This document shows positions 57,701 through 64,000 of a stretch of DNA of 64,000 nucleotides, one piece after another. The stretch is from Adiantum capillus-veneris (Eukaryota; Streptophyta; Polypodiopsida; Polypodiales; Pteridaceae). The notes beneath the pieces are model-generated. The model did not search any database and was not told the origin of the DNA. It saw only the letters and a list, made by a program, of their open reading frames with translations. Position 1 is the stretch's first letter; each line of letters begins with the position of its first letter. The stretch is from positions 76,644,435 to 76,708,434 of the forward strand of contig CM043950.1 of the NCBI GenBank assembly GCA_014529385.2, in the 5' to 3' direction. Made by a program: the position numbers and the translations under genes.

Positions 57701-59250
57701 AGCCACTGTAACAAAATGCTTGGAGGAGAGATTTAATATTTTGGGCTGTTTTGGTTCGGTTGGTGTTGCAAGAAAGAATAGCTTTAGTTGGGAGATTATG
57801 ACTTTATGGCCCCAGTCTCAGGGTCTATTACTAGCCCTTTTTAGGTTTTTGATGGGGTGGAATGGAAGGTTCTAATCTTTTGTGTGGAGACTTTTGATGA
57901 GGGAATCATTATGATTGCTAGGTGAAGATTAAGAAAATTAGTACTATTTCCTACTTCACGCTCAATTGAGAGGCAAGCACGGTAGATGCAATGATATTCC
58001 ATAGAAAGGTGAGGGTTTTTAGAATTAATGATAAGGATGTCATTGAAGTAACTATAGGGGGTTCCCAGTTGTGACAGAAGAGGTTTAGGGTTGGGTGAGT
58101 TGAGAGTGTTGTTTAGAAAGTCAAACTCCAAAGAATGGAGATAGAGATTGCACCATAGTGGGGAGCATGATAACCCCATAAGGATTCCGTTAGATTGTAT
58201 GTAGGCTGACTCTTGGTGTTGAATAAACATGTTTTTTATTAGCCAAGAGTTTAGGTCAAACACTTGTTATTCATTAAAAGAGAGGCCAAATTTGTATGCA
58301 TAGGCTGACCATGTTCCTTCCAAGCAATGGGTAGGGAGTTTTTTAAAGGAGATGAGGGGGAGGTGAGAAAGTGAGAAAGCTACTTTGATGAGTTTTGAGA
58401 TGTGATCTATAAGGCCAAGTGGGCCTTCATGGGGGATGTTCTCATAACAATTTTTTATATCCCCTGAATAGAGGGAGTGGGCGTAATTTGGGAGGTTGAG
58501 AACGCAATCATAGATTGAGTCAACTACCCACCAAGATTGGAGGTGAAGGGTGGCAAAGGAGAGATTTTTTATTAAGATTATTTTCTCTTTGTTTGAGAAG
58601 AGGGGTGCAAGATTTTAAGAGGCAGGCCATGAGAAGGGAGATTTCTGAGTAGCAGCAAGCCAATCCACAAGTGAGCCATCTAACGGTGTTTTTTTGGATT
58701 TTGAAAGAGGCCGAAATAAAGGGGAGAGAGTTATGCTGAATCTTGATAAGGGATGAGAAGCTTGCTTGAATATGTGCTAGCGTAGAGTAGACATTCATAG
58801 CCCAAGGTTCAAAATCCGGACTATGGAGTCTTTTGTTTGCTTCTAAGGTGATAAGTTTCTTACATATGATCACCGGGTCATTGGCAGCCTTATCGAGGTA
58901 CATTGTGAAGAATTGATTTTTAAGTGAGTCAATTTTAAGAGATAAGTATGGGTGTAAGTTGAGTTGCTTCTTGATGGGTAAAAAGTTTGAGCAATATCCG
59001 TAAAGGGTTTGGTTTAGCATGTCCTTTGTGAGGATAGTGGGGATAGGAATGCAACCCAGAGAGGTGAGGTGTTCCAACACATTGAAAATTTATGAGCATG
59101 CCTCAAGGAGGTTTGGGGTTTGAGTGGGGATGTGTCCTGATCCATTTGTGAGGGTTTTATTAAGTGCGGGACTAGTCAACAACGAGCACTCCGAGGTTAG
59201 GACGTGGCCAGAATAAATGTTAATGCCTTGGTGAAAATGATTATAGTTCC
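57700..59250 (-). pseudogene. Penelope-like reverse transcriptase
   Basis: - strand motifs in order: GHVLTSECSLLTSPAL, then TNGSGHIPT (about 59205-59140), LDKAANDPVIICKKLI (58895-58850), SASFKIQKNTVRWLTCGLA (58720-58665), and YSGDIKNCYENIPHEGP (about 58455-58410, RT motif A). NGILMGLSCSPLWCNLYLHSLEFDFL follows (58200-58110, motif B), then YSYFNDILIIN (58055-58020, motif C) and TNFLNLHL. The DKA-N-x-V-ICKK and MGxxCSPLxxNLYL wording is that of Penelope-like elements, not of LTR or L1 LINE RTs. The motif C Asp pair reads ND, so the first catalytic Asp is lost. One stop (about 58265), one at 59090 and upstream frameshifts also break it. No GIY-YIG endonuclease was found on either side. Confidence 0.7.
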
Positions 59251-59497
59251 ATTCACAGAACAATCATTAAAGACAAAAAAAAGTGATCTCGCATTGCATA
59301 GTTTGAGTTTAAGAAGCAGGGAAAATGCCCAGGTGAATATAACCTCATCCCATGTTGGGGTGGTTACAATATTGAGGCCAAAAAACATCATGAGAAAGAA
59401 GTTTACTAAACTCCGGATATCCAAAAGGGGGTTGGGAAAAAAGATGGGACAAAAACGGATTTTGAAGGAGAGAGAGATTGCGCTAGAGGAAGGGCTA

Positions 59498-59501
<4 letters not shown>
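59251..59501 (-). other. Upstream flank of the Penelope-like RT
   Basis: In the RT's own frame this stretch is broken by stops. An N-terminal domain, if there was one, is not readable. Confidence 0.3.
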
Positions 59502-59914
<413 letters not shown>

Positions 59915-60032
59915 AAGGGTTGCGCCAAGGGTGGAAGCCCCCTCTGTGAGCGGAAGGATAAGGGGAGGGGGGGTGCTAGCGGCAACTTGTAGCAAAAAAC
60001 AAAAAATGTTTTTTTAAAAAAATTCAAATTAA

Positions 60033-60045
60033 CGCTCCCCCTCTT
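60033..60045 (-). other. Polypurine tract of the right-hand gypsy
   Basis: - strand AAGAGGGGGAGCG, immediately past the degraded gypsy integrase tail. The LTR would run towards lower coordinates, into the GA cluster. Confidence 0.6.
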
Positions 60046-61080
60046 GGGGCTAGTTCCCATGGCCGAGGCTTTTTGAAGCTGGCTACCATTAGCCGTACCC
60101 TTTTGGCTAGAGGCATTCATGCCTCTAGCTCTACTTCTGATTCTCTAGCAATGGAGTTGGAGTGTCCTCCCATCTTTGGAATATCTACCATGAACTCCGT
60201 ATCAAACCTTAAGAAGTACCTTTTGAGCCTTCATCCATTGACCCTGGTCTTGTGAATTCGCCCATCTACCTCCATCAATTTGTAGTTACCATTGTGTATC
60301 GCCTTTTGACAATGAATGGCCCTTTCCATCTAGGCTGAAACTTCTTATCTTTTGTAGTGTCGAATCTGTTGTCATATCTCAATACTAACATGCATTTCTT
60401 CAGACCCTTTTCCTTAAGCCCTTGATTGAATGTGAGTCAATGTTGTTCTACTTGCGTCACATAGTAGTTGATTTGTCTTCCTTGTCTAGCTGAAGCCTTT
60501 CTAGATCCAAGATGTGGTTGCGGAGATGGGCAATTGGGCATTGTAAATGAATATCCATGACTCGCAAGCTGGCGATCTACACCTCAATGGTAGAATGGCC
60601 TCTTTTGCATATACTAGATGGAAAGGGGTGAAACCTAGTGGAATTCGGAATGTTGTGTAGTAGGCCGAAAGAGCGACCATGAGATGGTTATCTCAATCAC
60701 TGGTGTGGTTATCCACCTTCTTTGTGATGGTTTTACAAATCATGCCATTTACCTTTTCCACTAGACCATTGCATTGTGGATAGTACGGAGTTGAGTGTTG
60801 GCGTGTGATGCTTAGGTTTTCCATTAGCTCTCCCACCAATTCGTCTTTAAAACCTGGTCCTCTATCAGATATTATCTCCAAAGATGTTCCAAAGTGGTAA
60901 CAGATGTGATCAAATATGAACTTCACCATTTCTTGGACTGTAATGCGTGTGATGGCTGTTGCTTCTGCCCATGAGGTCATGTAGTCTACACCAACTAGAA
61001 TGTACAGTTTACCCAATGGTGCCCTTGGTAAAGGACCAATCACATCTATTCCCCACTTCTCAAATGGGCCACATGAGATG
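60046..61080 (-). pseudogene. Ty3/gypsy integrase (right-hand element)
   Basis: MIGPLPRAPLGKLYILVGVDYMTSWAEA (61043-60960) with the first Asp, GTSLEIISDRGPGFKDEL (60890-60840) with the second, and STPYYPQCNGLVEKVNGM (60800-60750) with the Glu, so all three catalytic residues are intact. After a stop, LSAYYTTFRIPLGFTPFHLVYAKEAILPL (60680-60595) is the conserved post-core segment. The last strands RIHKTRVNG and RLKRYFLRF lie at 60265-60215. It resembles the integrase at 13 kb in motif wording (STPYY, NGLVEK). Confidence 0.88.
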
Positions 61081-61420
61081 ATAGGACTCTGTGGCTCATA
61101 GGTTAGTGTTCTATCACTGGATACTTGACAAGCTTTGGATGTTTAACACCAATGAGGCACATTCCTGTTCTGACTATGCCAAGAGAATCCTACCTGTAGA
61201 ATCTTCCTACTAGTAATAATTAGAGAAAAGTGGTTGCCGCAAACACCATTATGGCAACTTGAGATCACCTTCATGATTTCACTGGAGATTGGCACTCACC
61301 TGAGAATCTAGTCTTTGCCCTTGCAGTACAAGGCGTTGTTTATAAGGCGGTATCTTGGTGCCTTTTGGACAAGCCATTGTTTCTCACCCTTGGTATACCC
61401 TTCATGACATTCTTCTATAT
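61081..61420 (-). pseudogene. Integrase N-terminal spacer
   Basis: KGEKQWLVQKAPRYRLINNALYCKG (about 61390-61315) is the pre-finger region (Y-x-L-x-x-x-LYxKG) that introduces the HHCC finger of Tat-like integrases. The finger itself is damaged. Confidence 0.6.
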
Positions 61421-62390
61421 CTAAGAAGCTAATGATATCAGGCATAGCATCGCTACCTTGAAAGAGGGGCAGTTTCAATTTGATTTCTCCTATGGGAATA
61501 TCTTGTATTCTTTCCTTGGCTAGAGCACCTGATATGGGAATATATTGTATTCTTTCCTCGGACATGAAATAGCTGCATCGCTTCAAAATTTCTTAAAAGA
61601 TTCTTAGCTTGGCGTAATTGGCCAAGAAAAACTTGATTTTTACAAATCCAAGTGCCATTTATCTGTTTTATTAAGAGCATGGCATCACCAAACACATTCA
61701 ATAACTGAACCCCTTGTAAAACACATTGTTGTAATCCAAGAATTAGGACCACACACTCTTCTTCATTGTTGGAGTAAAAGTGTATTAGCTGTCCAATAGA
61801 GAAGACCTTTTCCTTTTGCTCATTCAAAATGACGATGCCAGCTGCAACCTTGTCCACTGTCCTTTTGTATGATCCATCTAAGAAAAGAGAGTGAGATCCT
61901 TTTAGATTAGGAACTTCTACCATTGGTTTCACTCCTTTGCCTTCTGTGTTGACCTTTAGCTTCTTCTCATAGTGATGATGAGTAAGAATACCTGCTAGAT
62001 TAGCTCTGGTGGAGCTCTTTACTTGCATAGTGTAATCGAACTCTTGTAATCTAACAAGACACTTAGAGATTCTAGATGAGACATCCATGTGTTGCATCAC
62101 ATACGAAAAGACTTCTTCCATTGTTAGAATTAAAAAGGTTCTAGGAAGTAGATAAAAGAGGAACTTTTTAGTGGCAAACATCAATGCAAGCACCATGTGC
62201 TCTACTGTGGTGAATCGTTTTTTTGATGGGGTCATGACACAACTAGAGAAGTAGATAAGAAGCATAAAAGAGGTTTGGGGGCCCTTCTGCATTAGTACGC
62301 CCCCCAATGTACCACTTCCTACACTAGGGTTAACACAAAATGGATCCTCCCATCTAGGGGGTGCAATGGTGGGTAGTGAAGCCAACATCT
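61421..62390 (-). pseudogene. Two consecutive RNase H domains (dual RNH)
   Basis: The 311-codon - strand frame (62388-61453) begins in a Ty3-type RNase H (SGTLGGVLMQKGPQ, KKRFTTVEHMVLALMFATKKF, VRLQEFDYTMQV, 62320-62020). After a spacer it enters a second, archaeal-type RNase H (RVT_3): SLFLDGSYKRTVDKVAAGIVI (61890-61835), NNEEECVVLILGLQQCVLQG (61765-61710), LLNVFGDAMLLIKQINGTW (61705-61650). Conserved acids D (FLDGS), E (NNEEE) and D (FGDA) are visible. The doubling of RNase H is a known trait of the plant Tat group of gypsy elements and places this copy there or close to it. The open frame is the longest in the window. Confidence 0.85.
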
Positions 62391-63140
62391 ATTTCACTTT
62401 TCTAAGCTGTTGCTCATTTTATTCCCTCCATAGAAAGATATCTCTATGGGTGACTCGTTGTAAAGGGAGAACCACTTGAGAGAGTAAGTGAATGAATTTG
62501 CTCAAATACCTTACCTTCTAAAGGAAAGAGACCAATTGCTTAGTTGTTCTGCGTGATGACAAAGATACTCAAGCTTGAACCTTAACCTCAATTCCTTTCA
62601 TTGAAATTACATGGCAGAGAAGATTGACCTTGCTTTCACCAATGTGACACTTACCTATGTTAAGCTGGTAACCCAAGGTTTGCAGCCTAGCCCGGACATC
62701 ATAGATCTTGCTCAAATGGAGGGACCGAGAGCTTTAGATGCAAAAATCATCTATGAAAACCCATATTGACTTACCAAAGTATGGTTGGAAGACAAAATTT
62801 ACATTGCGTTGGAATGTGGCCGGATCATTGATGAGGGCAAAAGGCCTCTTTCTGTAAGAAAAACATCCCCATGGTGTTATGAAGGTTTTCTTTTTTTGGT
62901 CTTGTTTTGTAATGCTCATCATGAAGTAGCATGAGTAGCCATCACATACCGTGTAGCGCTGATGACTTGCTACCTCGTTGAAAATCTCGTCTTGGAATGG
63001 GAGGGAAAAATGATCCCCTCTTTGTTGTTGCATTAAGAGGTTTATAGTCTACACAAACTCTCCACTTACCATTCTTCTTTCGCGTGACCATCACTGGAAA
63101 GACCCACTCTAAGTATTTGACAGGGTAGACCAAACTTGCC
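62391..63140 (-). pseudogene. Gypsy reverse transcriptase (right-hand element)
   Basis: WVFPVMVTRKKNGKWRVCVDYKPLNATTK (63103-63015), DGYSCYFMMSITKQDQKKKTFITPWGCFSYRKRPFALINDPATFQR (62955-62815) and FGKSIWVFIDDFCI (62775-62735). VFIDD is the YxDD active site with both Asp retained. Palm-to-thumb text after 62734 is broken by stops. The frame changes at about 63000 where the two open stretches overlap. Confidence 0.9.
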
Positions 63141-64000
63141 TATAGCATAATACTTACCTCTTTGAGAATGCCTCTTGGTGAACTACCCCAAGCGTTTTGA
63201 GCTTCTACACTATAGGATTCCTTCCTTCCTTGAGTCTTATGAGGTGTTGCACCACTGTGATGCATGTGATCTTGTCATAACCATCAATGAAAAGTGTGGT
63301 AAAGTTATCGATCATAGAGACGTACTCTTCTCTCTCTTCCCTAGTTAACTCATTGGAGTGCCTCCAATGTAACTTACTTGTATCCACCAAGGGTTGCATA
63401 CGTGATGGTCCCTCTTGGTCCTCCGGTGGTGCTTCAAACTGTGTCAATCTCTTTGGATCTCTAAGGATGACTCCCATCACTTTGATGCTATTGTCACTCT
63501 CTTCATTTGTTTGTGGTCAAAGAATCATTGATGAATTCATCTTCTGATGCCAGTCTTTGTGTCATATAATATAATATTTCCCTTAGCATCCTTCCTCTGG
63601 ATCATTGCGATACTCCAGTCTTACTTAGCTAGACATAATCCATGGTCTTCTAGGAATGATAGGATAGCCATCCCCTTTGTGTGGCATGACAAAAATGTCT
63701 ACCTCCACTTTTGCGTTGAATGCCTTCACCTTGATTGCATTCACAATACCTACGCACTTCACTTTGACATTATTTACCATTTTAGCTTGACAGGGTGCTG
63801 GCCTACTTACCTCTTGGCATAGATGGTGCATCATTTTCTCACTCATGATGCATATCTATGTGCCACCATCTATGTAGATGTTTGAGATAGTTGCCCCTTG
63901 ATGCGGGCATCCATGATAGGTAGGATGTCATCTAGATTCCTCATAAAGATAGCCCTAGCTATCCTTGGTCTTGACTTTCTAGTGCTTACAATGTTCATCC
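63141..64000 (-). pseudogene. Gypsy retropepsin and linker (right-hand element, continues off the window)
   Basis: TISNIYIDGGT, a stop, then ICIMSEKMMHHL (63893-63815) form the catalytic loop (DGG). VGIVNAIKVKAFNAKVEVDIFVMPHKGDGYPIIPRRPWIMSS (63765-63625) is the second half with the closing YPIIPRRPW in the ILGRPW position. The linker to RT (63480-63205) includes LHWRHSNELTREEREEYVSMIDNFTTLF. A stop sits inside the active-site loop. Gag lies beyond base 64000. Confidence 0.75.

Overview
This window looks like intergenic DNA from a large, repeat-packed land-plant nuclear genome, most likely a fern or another non-seed vascular plant. That placement is an inference. It rests on decayed plant-type Ty3/gypsy and Ty1/copia polyproteins, a hAT transposase of the DUF659 type, degenerate PPR repeats with the plant YAK-G / GYAQHG wording, a DUF4283 plus CCHC LINE-type ORF1, a Penelope-like reverse transcriptase, and very long GA/GT microsatellites and poly-C tracts. 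I found no intact host gene, no rRNA, no canonical tRNA and no CRISPR. Every coding region I recognise is interrupted by stops or frameshifts.

Layout, left part. 1-2.5 kb (+): a gag-protease LTR element with no reverse transcriptase. 4.1-4.8 kb: a candidate LTR with a GT/GA array. 5.15-6.42 kb (-): a broken hAT transposase, followed by a 155-bp tandem repeat (6.54-7.09 kb). 8.0-9.9 kb (+): LINE ORF1-like remnant and a long pyrimidine tract. 12.9-14.7 kb: two gypsy integrase remnants facing away from each other. 16.0-17.2 kb: iterated microsatellites. 17.7 and 19.5 kb: two long foldbacks. 19.05 kb: a tRNA-like SINE candidate. 19.8-21.3 kb (+): a PPR pseudogene.

Layout, middle. 24.2-27.0 kb (+): a Ty1/copia pol remnant. 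27.519-28.857 kb: a non-coding element with 15-bp inverted ends and TTAA on both sides, best explained as a piggyBac-like MITE. 28.9-30.04 kb: diverged AT-rich repeats. 30.0-30.9 kb: an unrecognised gene-like fragment. 31.9-32.45 kb (-): PPR fragments. 33.0-37.8 kb (-): a nearly full gypsy gag-PR-RT-RNH-IN. 38.98-48.0 kb (-): a second, longer gypsy gag-PR-RT-RNH-IN with an extra DTG protease-like domain beyond the integrase.

Layout, right part. 48.25-49.45 kb: a diverged ~285-bp tandem array in which each unit carries the same perfect or near-perfect AT-rich palindrome. 51.27-52.43 kb: a ~290-bp-arm inverted repeat. 52.7-57.8 kb: almost featureless apart from microsatellites and a 33-bp palindrome. 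57.7-59.25 kb (-): the Penelope-like reverse transcriptase, next to a 400-bp GA-rich block. 60.03-64.0 kb (-): a gypsy element with two consecutive RNase H domains (Tat/Athila-like layout), running off the right edge.

The parts do not form a pathway. They are independent mobile elements of at least seven classes at different stages of decay. The items I rate most worth a second look are the TTAA-flanked element, the palindrome-bearing satellite-like array, the two miRNA-precursor-like foldbacks, the Penelope-like RT, and the extra protease-like domain downstream of a gypsy integrase.
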